Assembly: GCA_963792385.1 (NCBI GenBank) | Contig: CAWBVZ010000003.1 | Coordinates: 434,001 to 498,000 of the forward strand | Reading direction: 5' to 3' | Length of the DNA: 64,000 bases | Origin: DASSUW01 sp963792385 | GTDB taxonomy: Bacteria; Actinomycetota; Thermoleophilia; Solirubrobacterales; Solirubrobacteraceae | Shown here: positions 24,646-34,676 of the stretch, in pieces | Numbering within the stretch: position 1 is the first letter of the stretch | Layout: the number at the start of each line of letters is the position of its first letter | Notes under the pieces: model-generated | Seen by the model: the letters and a program-made list of their open reading frames with translations, nothing else | Told to the model about the DNA's origin: nothing | Database searches by the model: none | Position numbers and translations under genes: made by a program

Positions 24646-27550
24646 ATGCCGTTGACGCTGATCACGGGTCCCGCGAACGCCGCGAAGGCGGGCGCCGTGC
24701 TCCACCGCTTCCGCGCCGTGCTCGTGCGCGAGCCGGTGCTCGTGGTGCCGACGCCTGCCGACGTCGACCACTACCAGCGCGAGCTGGCCGCCGAGGGCAT
24801 CGTGGTGGGCGCGCAGGTCCTGACGTTCTCAAACCTCGTGCGCGCGCTGGCGGCGGCGGCGGGCGTGCACACGCGCCCGCTGGGCGCCGTCGCCCGCCAG
24901 CGCCTGGTGCGGGCGGTCGTCGCCGGGGCACAGCTCGAGGCGCTCGCGCGCTCGGCCGCAGCGCCCGGGTTCGCCGCCGCGCTGGAGGCGCTGTTCGCGG
25001 AGCTCGGCCGCTCGCTCGTCGGCCCCGCACGGTTCACGCGCGCGGTGCGCGACTGGGAGACGGCGGGCGACGCGCCGGCGCACGCCGCCGAGCTCGCCGC
25101 CCTGTACTCGACGTACCACCGCCGGCTCGAGCGGCTCGGCGCCGTGGACACGGAGGGGCTGGCACGCGCCGCCCTCGACGCCATCCGCGCGCGTCCGGCG
25201 GCGTGGGGTGCGCGGCCGGTGTTCCTGTACGGGTTCGACGACCTCACGCCGCTCCAGCGCGACACGGTCGAGACGCTGGCCCGCCATGCCGAGGTGCACG
25301 TCGCGCTCGCCTACGAGCCCGGCCGCGCGGCGTTCGCGGGCCGGGCGGCGACGGTCGAGCTGCTCAAGCCGCTGGCGGACCGTCACGACCTGCTGGAGGA
25401 GCGCTCCGAGCACTACGCGCCGTCCGCGCGGGCGGCGCTGCACCACCTCGAGCGCGGCCTGTTCGAGCCCGGGGCCGACCGGCTGGCGCCGAACGGCGCC
25501 GTGCGGCTGCTGGAGGCGGGAGGCGAGCGCGCGGAGGCGGAGCTGGTCGCCGCCGAGGTGCTCGAGCTGATGGGCGACGGCGTGGTGGCGGAGGACATCG
25601 CCGTGCTCGTCCGCGGCGGGGCCGAGCAGGCCGAGGTGCTCGGGCAGGTGTTGGAGGCGTACGGCGTGCCGGTCAGCCTCGAGCGCCGCCCGCGGCTCGA
25701 CCGCACTCGGCTCGGAGGCGGGGTGCTCGCCGCCGCCCGCGCTGCGCTCGGGCGGCTCGGTAGCCGACCTCCTCATGTGGCTGCGCACGCCCGGCCGGCT
25801 CGCCGAGCCGGACGCCGCCGACGCGCTCGAGACGCATGCCCGCCGCACCGAGCTGACGACCGCGGCCGAGGCCCGGCGGCACGTGCCGCCCGTCCTCCTG
25901 GAGTCACTCGACGCGCTCGCCACGGCGGCCGCCGCCGGCCCGGAGGCGTTCCTGGAGGCGCTCGTGACGGAGGCCGACGTGATCTGGACCGCGCCGCATC
26001 GCCGCGCCGCGGCGGTGCTCGGGCCGGACGAGGCGGCGGACGCGCGGGCGGCGGCCGCGCTCCGTTCGGCCGCTGCGGAGCTGCGGTCCCTCGCCGTCGC
26101 GGAGCCGGCGCTGGCAGGCGGCCCGAAGGAACTGCTCGAGGCGCTCGCCGCGGTGCCGGTGCGCGAGCCGGCGGTGCAGGGCGCGGTGCTGGTCGCCGAC
26201 CCGCTCGCGATCCGCGCCCGCCGCTTCCGTGCCGTCTTCGTGTGCGGCCTCCAGGAGGGCGATTTCCCGCGCCATCCCGTGCCGGAGCCGTTCCTCGACG
26301 ACGCGGCGCGGATCGCGCTCGCACGTGCGAGCGGCATCGTCCTCCCGCGTCACGAGGACGTGCTCGCGCGCGAGCGCTACCTGCTCTACGCCGCCGTGTC
26401 GCGCCCGGAGGAGGTGCTGCTGGTCTCCTTCCGGTCGTCCGACGAGGAGGGCGATCCGGTGCAGCCGTCGGCCTTTGTGGACGACATCCGCGCGCTGTTC
26501 ACGGACGAGCTGTGGGAGCGCCGGGGCCGCCGCCTGCTCGCCGAGGTGACGTGGCCGCCGGGCGCGGCGCCGACGCCGCACGAGCTGCGCCGGGCGCGCG
26601 CAGCGGAGGAGGAGCATCCCGACCCGCAGCCGCTCGGCGCCCCCACCAGCGAGCCGGTGCTGGCCGGGCTGGCCGCGCGTGAGACCGAGGCGGCGCGCGG
26701 GCTGGAGAACTTCGCCGGCTGCGGCGTGCGCTGGTTGATCGAGAGCGTCTTGCGCCCGCGGCGCACGGAGCCGGATCCCGAGCCGATGCGGCGCGGCTCG
26801 CTCGCCCACCGGGTGCTGGAGCGCACGCTGCGCGGCCTGCGCGAGCGCGACGGCTCGGGGCGGCTCACCCCGGCTTCGCTGCCGCTAGCGCTGGAGGAGC
26901 TGACCGCGGCGATGGACGAGCTGCGCTCGGCGGCCGCAACCACCGCGGCGCGCGCCGCGCTGCGCGCGCTCGAGGTCGACCTCCGGCGCCTGCTGAGTCA
27001 CGAGGCCGAGTACGGCGCCGGGCTCGAGCCACGGTTCCTCGAGTGGGGCTTCGGCGGCGAGCGGGACGAGCACGGCCCGCTGCCGCTCGCGGGCACCGGT
27101 CTCGGCGTCACCGGGCGCGTCGACCGGATCGACGTCGACGCCGCCGGTCGCGCCGTCGTGCGCGACTACAAGGGCCGCGTGGTCAAGGCTGGCGCGCGCT
27201 GGGCGCAGGACCGGCGGCTCCAGGTCGCGCTCTACGCGCTCGCCGTCCGCGAGCTGCTCGAGCTCGAGCCGGTGGGCGCGCTCTACCAGCCGGTCGGCAA
27301 CAAGGACGTGCGGCCGCGCGGGATCGTGCGCGACGATGTGCCGGGCCGCTACGTGAACGGCGACGTCGTCGATGCCGACGCGTTCGAGGCCACGCTGGAA
27401 CAGGCGCGCGCGGTCGCCGCCGAGGCGGCTGCCGACCTGCGGGCGGGCCGGATCCGCGCGTGCCCGGATGCGTGCTCGCCGATGGGTGGCTGCGCCTACC
27501 CGGCGATCTGCCGCGCCGGCGAAGGTGTGGCGGAGGAGGCCGCGGCGTGA
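24646..27550 (+). pseudogene. AddB-like helicase/nuclease subunit, single-base frameshift
   Basis: About 967 residues when joined. The N-terminus (LITGPANAAKAGAVLHRF) resembles a Walker A loop but lacks the usual GxGKT core, as expected for an AddB-type inactivated motor. The C-terminus has the RecB-family nuclease motif (RVDRIDVDAAGRAVVRDYKG) and a cysteine cluster CPDACSPMGGCAYPAIC that, with FAGCGVRW upstream, fits a 4Fe-4S site. The frame changes at a GGG run at 25750-25752; removing one G restores GGSVADLLMWLRTPG. It overlaps the AddA-like gene by GTGA. The pair would resect double-strand breaks. Removal of a sequencing error would make it intact. Confidence 0.82.
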
Positions 27551-30500
27551 GCGCGCCCGTCGCCGACCGATCCAGCCGCGCGCCCGGCGGCGTGCAGTTC
27601 ACTCCCGAACAGCGCGTCGCGATCGAGGACCGCAGCGGCTCGGCCCTGCTCGCGGCCAACGCGGGCTCCGGCAAGACCGCGGTGATGGTGGAGCGGTTCG
27701 TGGAGGCGGTGCTCAGCGACGGCGTGCCGGTCGGGTCGGTGCTCGCGCTCACGTTCACCGAGAAGGCGGCCGGGGAGCTGCGCGAGCGGATCCGCCGCCG
27801 GTTCACGGCGCTCGGCGAGGACGAGCATGCGCGCGAGGCGCAGGCCGCCTGGATCGGGACGATCCATGGCTTCTGCGCGCGGATCCTGCGGGCGCGGCCG
27901 CTCGCCGCCGGGCTCGATCCGCGCTTCACCGTGCTCGACGCCGCGGCTGCGCGCCGGGTCGCCGAGCGCGCCTACGACCGCGCGCTGGAGGCATGGGCGG
28001 CGGCGCGCGGCGCCGAGGCGGTCGACCTTGCTGCCGCCTATGGCCCGGCGCTGCGCGACATCCTCCTCGCCGCGCACGAGACGCTCCGCAGCCGTGGAGC
28101 GGCGCAGCCGCGGCTGCCGATCCCGCCCCCCGCCGCGGCGCCCGCCGCGGGCGCGCTCGCCGCTGCCCGCGACGTCGCGGCTGCCGCGCTGGCGGTCGTC
28201 GCCGACGGCAAGAAGGTCGCCGCGGCGCGCGAGGCGCTCGACGCGCTCGCGTGCCCCCGGGAGGGCGAGGAGGTCCCGTGGCCGGGCGCGCTCGACGCCG
28301 CGAAGCTCGGCACCGGCGCGAAGGCGCTCGACGATCCGGCCTGCGCCGCCTACCGCGAGGCGTGGGAGGCCTACCGGGCGGCGTGCGCCGACCACCACGG
28401 CCGTGCGGCGCTCGTGCTGGTCGACGACCTGCTCGATCGCTTCAACGCGGCGTACGACGAGGCGAAGGCGGCGCGGGCGGGCGTGGACTTCTCCGACCTC
28501 GAGCTGCGCGTGCGCGACCTGCTGGACGACCCCGTGGCGCGTGCCGCGTGGGCCGAGCGGTTCGAGCTGATCATGATCGACGAGTTCCAGGACACGAATC
28601 GCCTGCAGCTCGACGTGCTCGAGGCGCTCGACCGCGACAATCTGTTCGCCGTCGGCGACGAGTTCCAGTCGATCTACCGCTTCCGCCACGCCGACGTGAC
28701 GATCTTCCGCGAGCGGCGGGAGCGGCTCGGCGCCGGTGGCGTGCGCCGGCTGGCGCACAATTTCCGCTCCGGCGAGGAGCTGCTCGACGTGCTCAACGGC
28801 GCATTCGCCCCGGAGCTCGGCGATCGCTTCACGCCGCTCGTCGCCGGGGCGACCGACACCGACGGCCCGCTGCGGCTGTTCGATCCCGATCCCGAGGCCG
28901 GCGAGCCGCCGGTCGAGTTGCTGCTGACCGACACCCGGGGATGGGACGAGCCGGAGCTCGAGCGCATGCTCGGGCTCGCCGGGCTCGCGCCGCAGCCGTG
29001 GCGCCGCGCCGAGGCGCGGCTGGTGGCGCACCGGCTGCGCGCGGAGGTCGACGCCGGCCGGCGCCCCGGGGACGTCGTCGTGCTCGTGCGCGCGACCGCG
29101 TCGCTGCGGCTGCTCGAGCAGGCGCTGGAGGAGCAGGGCCTGCCGACGTACGTGGTCGGCGGCCGCGGCTACTGGTCGCAGGAGCAGGTCCGCGACGGGC
29201 TCGCCTACCTCGCAGCGCTCGCCAACCCGCACGACGAGGAGGCGCTGCTGGCGGCCCTGTCGTCGCCGTTCTGCGGCGCCGGCACCGACGCGCTCGTGCT
29301 TGTCTCCCAAGCCGGCCGGGAGAGCGGCCGCGGCACCTGGGCGGCGCTGCGCGAGGCGGAGGCCGAGGGTGCGCCGTGGCTCGAGCACCTGCCGGACGAT
29401 CAGCGCACCCGCCTGCTGGCGTTCGCGCGCGTGTTCGCCGGCGAGCGCCCGCGCGCCGAGCGCGAGCCCGTCGAGGTGCTGCTCGAGCGCGCGATCGTCG
29501 CCACCGGCTACGACCTCACCGTGCTCGCGCGCTCCGGCGGGGAACGGCGGCTCGCGAACCTGCGCAAGCTGATGCGGCTGGCGCGTGACTACGAGCGCGC
29601 TGAGGGCCCCGATCTGCGCGGCTTCGTGACGTTCGCGCACACGCAGGACGTCGTCGAGGCGCGCGAGGGTGAGGCCGCGCTCGAGTCCGAAGGGCTCGAC
29701 GCCGTCCGGCTGATGACGATCCACCGTGCCAAGGGGCTGGAGTTCCCGGTCGTGTGCGTGGCCGACCTCGGCCGCGCGGCGGGCGGCGGCCGCGACCGGC
29801 TGCTGCTCGGGCCGGACGGGAGCGTCGGGCTGAAGCTGGCGCCGATCGGCGGCGGCGAGCCGGTGTCCGCGCTCGACTGGCAGCGCCTCGCCGACGCCGA
29901 GCAGGCGGCCGACGCCGAGGAGGAGCGGCGGCTGTTCTACGTCGCGATGACGCGGGCGCGCGAGCTGCTGATCCTCTCGGGCGGCATCGACTGCGAGCGC
30001 CTGCCCGACCCGCGGCCCGGCGGGCCGCCGATCGACTGGATCTCCCGCGCACTGGTCGGTCACCCATCCGCCGCGGTGGCCGGGCCGGAGACGCTCATCC
30101 AGCGCACCTGGGACGGCCGCCCGGCACGGCTGCGCTGTCTGCTGAACGCGCCCGCGACGCTCGACGCCGTACTCCCGCGCGCCGCCCTCGCCCCCGCCGG
30201 GCGCCCGCGTGCCGGCGCCCCGGCCACCGCGCTCCCGGACGCGCCGGCGGTCCTGCCCGCGCCGCCCGCCCGCGCGCGGCCGGCTCCGCAGCGGCTGTCC
30301 TACAGCTCGCTCGGCGCCTATGCCCGGTGCGGCTACCGGTTCTACCTCGAGCGCCTGCTCGGGCTTAGGCCCGTCGCGCCGCCGCCGCGCGCGGACGCGG
30401 CGGACCCCGTTGCGGGCGGACTCGACCCCAGGGTGCGCGGTTCGCTCGTCCACCTCGCGCTCGAGCGGCTCGACTTCGCGCGCGCGGAGGTGCCCGACGC

Positions 30501-31116
30501 GGCGGCGGTGCTGGCGATGGGCGTCGAGTGGGACGTGCAGCTGACGCCCGCCGACGTCGAGGACATCCGCGCGCTCGTGGCGGCGTTCGCCACGTCATCG
30601 CTGTGCGAGCGGCTGGCCGGCGCCCGCCGGACCCGCCGCGAGGCGCCGTTCTCGTTCGCGCTCGACCCGGCCGGCGGTGGGCCGCTCGTGACCGGCTTCC
30701 TCGACGCCGTCGCGGTCGAACCCGACGGCACTGTGCTGATCGTCGATTACAAGTCCGACCGCCTCGAGGGCGCCGAGCCCGCCGACATCGTCGAGCGGTC
30801 GTACGCGACCCAGCGCCTCGTCTACGCGCTCGCCGCGCTGCGCGACGGCGCCCCGCGCGCCGAGGTCGCCTACTGCTTCCTCGAGCGTCCCGGCGAGCCG
30901 GTCACGCGCGCGTTCGTCGCCGCCGAGGAGCAGGCGCTCGCCGAGCGCCTCGCCGGCGTCGCCGGCGGCGTGCTCGAAGGCCGCTATCCGGTGGCGGAGA
31001 CGCCGCACCGCGACCTCTGCGGCGACTGCCCGGGTCGTGCGGCGCTGTGCTCGTGGGGCGAGGACATGACTCTGCGCGAGCCTCCGGTCCCGGCGAACGT
31101 CAACCCCGCTGGGTAA
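27547..31116 (+). CDS. AddA-like UvrD/Rep-family helicase-nuclease
   Basis: About 1189 residues. Superfamily 1A helicase motifs run in order: ANAGSGKTAV (Walker A, near 38), LTFTEKAAGELRERI, GTIHGFCARIL, IMIDEFQDTN (Walker B), GDEFQSIYRFR, LMTIHRAKGLEFPVV and RLFYVAMTRAR. The C-terminal 250 residues are a PD-(D/E)XK nuclease (GFLDAVAVEPDG, VDYKSD) with a cysteine set YARCGYRFYLERLLG and CGDCPGRAALC. With the upstream AddB-like gene it should unwind and digest broken DNA ends for recombination. The GTG start overlaps the upstream stop. The last six residues and the stop lie inside a palindromic repeat element. Confidence 0.9.
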   Translation: MSAPVADRSSRAPGGVQFTPEQRVAIEDRSGSALLAANAGSGKTAVMVERFVEAVLSDGVPVGSVLALTFTEKAAGELRERIRRRFTALGEDEHAREAQAAWIGTIHGFCARILRARPLAAGLDPRFTVLDAAAARRVAERAYDRALEAWAAARGAEAVDLAAAYGPALRDILLAAHETLRSRGAAQPRLPIPPPAAAPAAGALAAARDVAAAALAVVADGKKVAAAREALDALACPREGEEVPWPGALDAAKLGTGAKALDDPACAAYREAWEAYRAACADHHGRAALVLVDDLLDRFNAAYDEAKAARAGVDFSDLELRVRDLLDDPVARAAWAERFELIMIDEFQDTNRLQLDVLEALDRDNLFAVGDEFQSIYRFRHADVTIFRERRERLGAGGVRRLAHNFRSGEELLDVLNGAFAPELGDRFTPLVAGATDTDGPLRLFDPDPEAGEPPVELLLTDTRGWDEPELERMLGLAGLAPQPWRRAEARLVAHRLRAEVDAGRRPGDVVVLVRATASLRLLEQALEEQGLPTYVVGGRGYWSQEQVRDGLAYLAALANPHDEEALLAALSSPFCGAGTDALVLVSQAGRESGRGTWAALREAEAEGAPWLEHLPDDQRTRLLAFARVFAGERPRAEREPVEVLLERAIVATGYDLTVLARSGGERRLANLRKLMRLARDYERAEGPDLRGFVTFAHTQDVVEAREGEAALESEGLDAVRLMTIHRAKGLEFPVVCVADLGRAAGGGRDRLLLGPDGSVGLKLAPIGGGEPVSALDWQRLADAEQAADAEEERRLFYVAMTRARELLILSGGIDCERLPDPRPGGPPIDWISRALVGHPSAAVAGPETLIQRTWDGRPARLRCLLNAPATLDAVLPRAALAPAGRPRAGAPATALPDAPAVLPAPPARARPAPQRLSYSSLGAYARCGYRFYLERLLGLRPVAPPPRADAADPVAGGLDPRVRGSLVHLALERLDFARAEVPDAAAVLAMGVEWDVQLTPADVEDIRALVAAFATSSLCERLAGARRTRREAPFSFALDPAGGGPLVTGFLDAVAVEPDGTVLIVDYKSDRLEGAEPADIVERSYATQRLVYALAALRDGAPRAEVAYCFLERPGEPVTRAFVAAEEQALAERLAGVAGGVLEGRYPVAETPHRDLCGDCPGRAALCSWGEDMTLREPPVPANVNPAG

Positions 31117-31244
31117 GGAAGCTGGGTGTCCGTTTGCGGACCGCGAGGGCGCGTGGGCGAGGGGTGGACGACAAACCCTTCCTCCTGGTAAGGGAACGTA
31201 GTCCACCCCCCTGATCTCGCCCCCTTAATGCCGCAGTTGACGTT
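31096..31244. repeat. palindromic interspersed element, copy 2 (diverged)
   Basis: The right end is the exact 18-bp terminal repeat (31227-31244). The left end is decayed: AACGTCAAC (31096-31104) followed by CCCGCTGGGTAAGG in place of TGCGGCATTAAGG. The core differs from copies 1 and 3 but again forms hairpins: GGGGTGGAC (31161-31169) with GTCCACCCC (31201-31209), and CCCTT/AAGGG inside the loop. It spans the stop codon of the AddA-like gene and ends before a convergent response-regulator gene. Confidence 0.7.
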
Positions 31245-31270
31245 CGCCGGGCTCGCCGCCCCGCGCGGAG

Positions 31271-31930
31271 CTAAGGCCCCTGGTACGGCTCCTCGAACAG
31301 CCGGATCGCCGACTCGCGGTCCGGCACCCGCAGCTTGCGCAGCACAGCCGCTACGTGGCTGCGCACGGTCGCCGGTGAGACGAACAGGCGGCGCGCGATC
31401 TCGCTCGTGGTCAGGCCCTGGCGCAGGAAGTCGAGCACCTGCCACTCGCGGCTCGTGAGCTGCACGGCGCCGCTCTGGCCGAGCAGGGCGCGGCGGCGCG
31501 GCGCGCTGTCGCGGAACTCCTCGACGAGGCGGAGCACCAGCTCGGGCGGGAGCGCGATCTTGCCTTCGAGCACGTCGGCCAGCTCGTCGCCGAGCTCCTC
31601 GAACGGCATGTCTTTCAGCAGATAGCCCGACGCACCCGACCGCAAGGCCGCGAACAGGTCCTCGTCGCTACGCGAGACGGTGAGCATCACGGCGCGCGTG
31701 CTCGGCAGCCGGGCGGTAATCTCCCAGGCCGCGGCGGCGCCGCCGCCGGGCATCCGCATGTCGAGCAACGCGACATCGGGCCGCTCGCGGAGCGCCGCCT
31801 GCACGGCGTCCGCGGCGTCTCCCGCAAGCGCCACGACAGTGAACCGCGGGTCGGCCTCGACTGCCAGGCGGACGTCTTCCCGGGTCGGCGCGTGGTCGTC
31901 GGCCACGAGCACCCGCGCCGGGGTGCTCAT
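31271..31930 (-). CDS. NarL/LuxR-family response regulator
   Basis: A 219-residue regulator. The receiver domain has VLVADDHAPTREDVR (acidic pocket), the phospho-acceptor Asp in VALLDMRMPGG, the Thr in MLTVSRSDED and the Lys in GYLLKDMPFEEL. The C-terminal LuxR-type helix-turn-helix reads LTSREWQVLDFLRQGLTTSEIARRLFVSPATVRSHV in pieces. The start overlaps the stop of the upstream histidine kinase (ATGA), so it is its partner. The target genes and signal are unknown. Confidence 0.93.
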   Translation of the reverse strand: MSTPARVLVADDHAPTREDVRLAVEADPRFTVVALAGDAADAVQAALRERPDVALLDMRMPGGGAAAAWEITARLPSTRAVMLTVSRSDEDLFAALRSGASGYLLKDMPFEELGDELADVLEGKIALPPELVLRLVEEFRDSAPRRRALLGQSGAVQLTSREWQVLDFLRQGLTTSEIARRLFVSPATVRSHVAAVLRKLRVPDRESAIRLFEEPYQGP

Positions 31931-33333
31931 CGGAGCTCCACGGCCACCTCAGTCCCGGCGTCCGGCCCTGACCGGACGCTCAACTCCGCTCCGACGAGCG
32001 CGGCCCGCTCGTGCATGCCGCCGAGGCCGAAGCCCGGCGTCCTCGCCATGGGATCGAATCCCGTGCCGTCATCGATCACCCGCAGCCGCAGCGGGTCGCA
32101 CGACAGCTCGATCTGCACCCGCGTCGCGTTGCCGTGACGCGCGTTCGTGACCGCCTCGCCGAGGATCCGCGCGAGCGCCTCGCTCACCTCCGGGCCGGCC
32201 TGCGCGGTGCCGGAGCTCGAGAACGTCACGCTCACGCCCGTGCGCGCGGCGATCACCACGGCGTGGCGCGCGAGTACCCGGTCGAGCGGTTCGTCGACCG
32301 CGCGCCGCAGGTGCTCGATCGCCCACCGCGAGTCGAGCAGCGCCCGGTCGGCCGCCACCACGATGTCCTCGGCGTCCGGCTGGCCGGCGAGCCGCACCGC
32401 TCGGCGACGGATGAACGCCAGCTCCTGCGCGACGCCGTCGTGCAGGTCACGCGCGATCCGCCGGCGTTCACCCTCGGCAGCGCGCGCGGCGACGGTCTTG
32501 GCCACCTCGGCGACGGCCGCCCACAGCAGGACAAGGCAGAACAGCAGCCGCAGGAGGTCGCCCAGATGCACCCAGTTGGAGACGGGCGGGAGCAGGGCGT
32601 AGTGGAACTTGGCGAAGGCGAAGAACAGCACTGCAAGCCCGAGCCGGCGAGCGAACGCGTCACCCGACCGCAGACCGCGCCCGGTGAGGCCGACGGCGGC
32701 CAGCACGAAACCGGCGGTGCCGACGAACTGGAGCACGATCGCGGCCAGCGGCTGGCGCAGCACCGGCCGCGCGACGTCGACGTCGATCGGCGCGATCGGC
32801 TCCTGCGCGAGCACGAACGCCACCGGGCCGGCCACGACCGCCAGCGCGAGCAGCGTGATCGCCGTCATCGAGAGCACGGCGCGCCGCGGCATCCGCACCG
32901 CGCGCGCGGGCGCGAACGCGCCGGCGGCCAGCAGCGCCGACCCCACGAGCGTTCCGGTGAGCGCGATCACGCCGCGCGGTCCGTGCCCGGGCGCCACGGT
33001 GAGCAGCGTCGTCAGCACGGCGAACGTCACGGCGATCAGCGCGAGGCCGGCTGCGATCACGAGCCGGTCCAGGCGCAGGCCGTCACGCCAGCCGCGCACC
33101 ACGATCGCGGTCGCCAGCAGGCCGATCACCGCCATGCCGGTGTCGAGCGCCACGCGCAGGTGGGCTGCCGGGTAGGCGAACTGCAGCGGCGCCACGACCG
33201 GGAGCGCGAGCGTCACGACGAGCGCCGCACCGGCGGCGCTTGCGAACGGCAGCCAGAGGCGGATCGGCTCGAGGCGCCGGGAGACCGGACCGGTCACGCC
33301 GGCCCATGGCACAGGACGCACTGCCGCGCTCAA
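31927..33333 (-). CDS. membrane sensor histidine kinase (NarL-partner type)
   Basis: A 468-residue kinase. About eight hydrophobic segments fill the first 270 residues, with no large extracytoplasmic sensor domain. Then comes a HisKA_3 domain with the phospho-acceptor in ERRRIARDLHDGVAQELAFI, and an HATPase with ILGEAVTNARHGNAT (N box) and GFGLGGMHERAALVGA (G box). It should phosphorylate the response regulator encoded immediately downstream (4-bp overlap). The signal may be sensed within the membrane. The 189 bp before its start contain no recognisable promoter pattern beyond AT-richer patches. Confidence 0.9.
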   Translation of the reverse strand: MSAAVRPVPWAGVTGPVSRRLEPIRLWLPFASAAGAALVVTLALPVVAPLQFAYPAAHLRVALDTGMAVIGLLATAIVVRGWRDGLRLDRLVIAAGLALIAVTFAVLTTLLTVAPGHGPRGVIALTGTLVGSALLAAGAFAPARAVRMPRRAVLSMTAITLLALAVVAGPVAFVLAQEPIAPIDVDVARPVLRQPLAAIVLQFVGTAGFVLAAVGLTGRGLRSGDAFARRLGLAVLFFAFAKFHYALLPPVSNWVHLGDLLRLLFCLVLLWAAVAEVAKTVAARAAEGERRRIARDLHDGVAQELAFIRRRAVRLAGQPDAEDIVVAADRALLDSRWAIEHLRRAVDEPLDRVLARHAVVIAARTGVSVTFSSSGTAQAGPEVSEALARILGEAVTNARHGNATRVQIELSCDPLRLRVIDDGTGFDPMARTPGFGLGGMHERAALVGAELSVRSGPDAGTEVAVELR

Positions 33334-33522
33334 CGCGGAGGATCCGGTCGATTGATCCCGGTGGTCGCCTTACTCACCCCTCGACTCCTATCGGACGTGG
33401 CTTTTGGCCCTCCGAAGATGCACAGCGCTTGTGGCCCGTGCATGGACGCCAGGAGTTTCTACCGGAAGGAAGGCGTAAGTGGCAAGGGTGATCGACACAA
33501 CTTCCCCGCAGGTCGTGTCGCC

Positions 33523-34413
33523 TCAGGCCTCCGCAGGCTCCTTGGGCGGGAGCACCGGACCGTCGTATCCAGGCGGCAGATTCGGCGCTCGGCGCTGGTC
33601 GACGACCGCATTCAGCTCCGCGCCGAACAGGAGCACCGAGTTTGTGAGCCACAACCAGATGAGCAGGATTACGACAGCGGCGAACGCGCCGTATGTAGCC
33701 GAGTACGACGAGAAGCCCGACACGTAGACGAAGAATCCGGCCGACGCGAGGATCCACAGCGCCACGCCGAACACGGCCCCGGGAGTGATGTACTTCCAGT
33801 GCCGGATCTCCACGTTCGGCGCTGCGTAGTACACGATCGCGTAGATCAGCATCGCCGACAGCAGCGCCGCGGGCCAGCGCACGATCCGCCACACGTCCAC
33901 GGCGGTGTCGCCGAGGCCGATCAGGCCGAGCACGTCACCGGCGAGGCCGCCGCCGAGGAACACCAGCACGCACGTGACGAGCACGAGCGCCATCAGCACG
34001 AGCGTCCATCCGAGGTTGTGGGCCTTGTGCTTGACGAACCCGCGCCCCTCCTGCACCCGCCACACCTGGTTGAGCGCCGAGCCGGCCGCACCGAATGCGC
34101 CCGACGCGCCGTAGAGCGCCGTCACCAAGCCGAGCACCAGCGCTCCGAGCGCGGTACCGCGCTCGCTCTGGGCGGACTCCAGCGCGCTCGCCACCGCATC
34201 GACCGTCGCGGGCGGGGCGCCGGCGGTCTTCAGGTAGTCGGCCGCGTCGTGCACCAAGCTCTCCTGGCCGAAGAAGCCGAGCACGGCAACGCCGAACAGC
34301 AGCGCCGGGAACAGCGACAGCAGCGAGTAGTAGGTCAGCGCAGCCGCACGCTGCGTCATCTCGTCCTTCTGGAAGCGCTGGAACGCGCGCTTGAGGTCCC
34401 CGGCCTCGATCAC
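33523..34413 (-). CDS. YihY/BrkB-family membrane protein
   Basis: About 296 residues with six membrane helices. Family signatures are the N-terminal KDEMTQRAAALTYYSLLSLFPALLF region, GASGAFGAAGSALNQVWRV, and the C-terminal YGAFAAVVILLIWLWLTNSVLLFGAELN. The family was once misnamed ribonuclease BN and is of uncertain function, probably transport or envelope-related. GTG 34413 is chosen because it opens the conserved segment and follows an unrelated Arg/Pro-rich stretch. Confidence 0.88.
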   Translation of the reverse strand: MIEAGDLKRAFQRFQKDEMTQRAAALTYYSLLSLFPALLFGVAVLGFFGQESLVHDAADYLKTAGAPPATVDAVASALESAQSERGTALGALVLGLVTALYGASGAFGAAGSALNQVWRVQEGRGFVKHKAHNLGWTLVLMALVLVTCVLVFLGGGLAGDVLGLIGLGDTAVDVWRIVRWPAALLSAMLIYAIVYYAAPNVEIRHWKYITPGAVFGVALWILASAGFFVYVSGFSSYSATYGAFAAVVILLIWLWLTNSVLLFGAELNAVVDQRRAPNLPPGYDGPVLPPKEPAEA

Positions 34414-34466
34414 CGGACCCGGGCGGCCGCTAGGTGCGGCCGCCCGCCCGCCGCCGGGGCTCTGCG

Positions 34467-34640
34467 TCAGAGCCTGCCCCGCCCGCCGAAGCGGCTGCCG
34501 AGGCCGTAGCCACCCGACGGGATGCCGGCCAGCAGCACCAGGATCGCCGCGATGATCGCCACGATCGAGGGCAGGCCGAGCGCGAGGCACAGTGCGTACA
34601 CGAGGGCCGCCACGAGGACGGCGATGATGATTCCGATCAT
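34467..34640 (-). CDS. small hydrophobic membrane protein, 57 aa
   Basis: A short protein that is mostly two membrane helices (MIGIIIAVLVAALVYALCLA, then IVAIIAAILVLLAGIP) followed by a Gly/Arg tail. ATG 34640 has GGGAAGG 8 nt upstream; ATG 34673 would add eleven basic residues. It lies between the BrkB-like gene and the ANTAR regulator on the same strand. It resembles the many unnamed two-helix stress-associated membrane peptides of actinobacteria; the function is unknown. Confidence 0.65.
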   Translation of the reverse strand: MIGIIIAVLVAALVYALCLALGLPSIVAIIAAILVLLAGIPSGGYGLGSRFGGRGRL

Positions 34641-34676
34641 GCGCCCAGCCTTCCCGGCGGCGCGCGCAAACAATCC

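Noticed and set aside
27496..30453. Very long open frame antisense to the AddA-like gene
   Set aside because: It is a GC-bias shadow: its Arg/Gly/Ala-rich translation has no family motifs, while the opposite strand holds complete helicase and nuclease motifs.
32011..34509. Long plus-strand open frame across the histidine kinase and BrkB-like genes
   Set aside because: Composition is His/Arg/Glu-rich without motifs, and it runs antisense across two unrelated well-supported genes.
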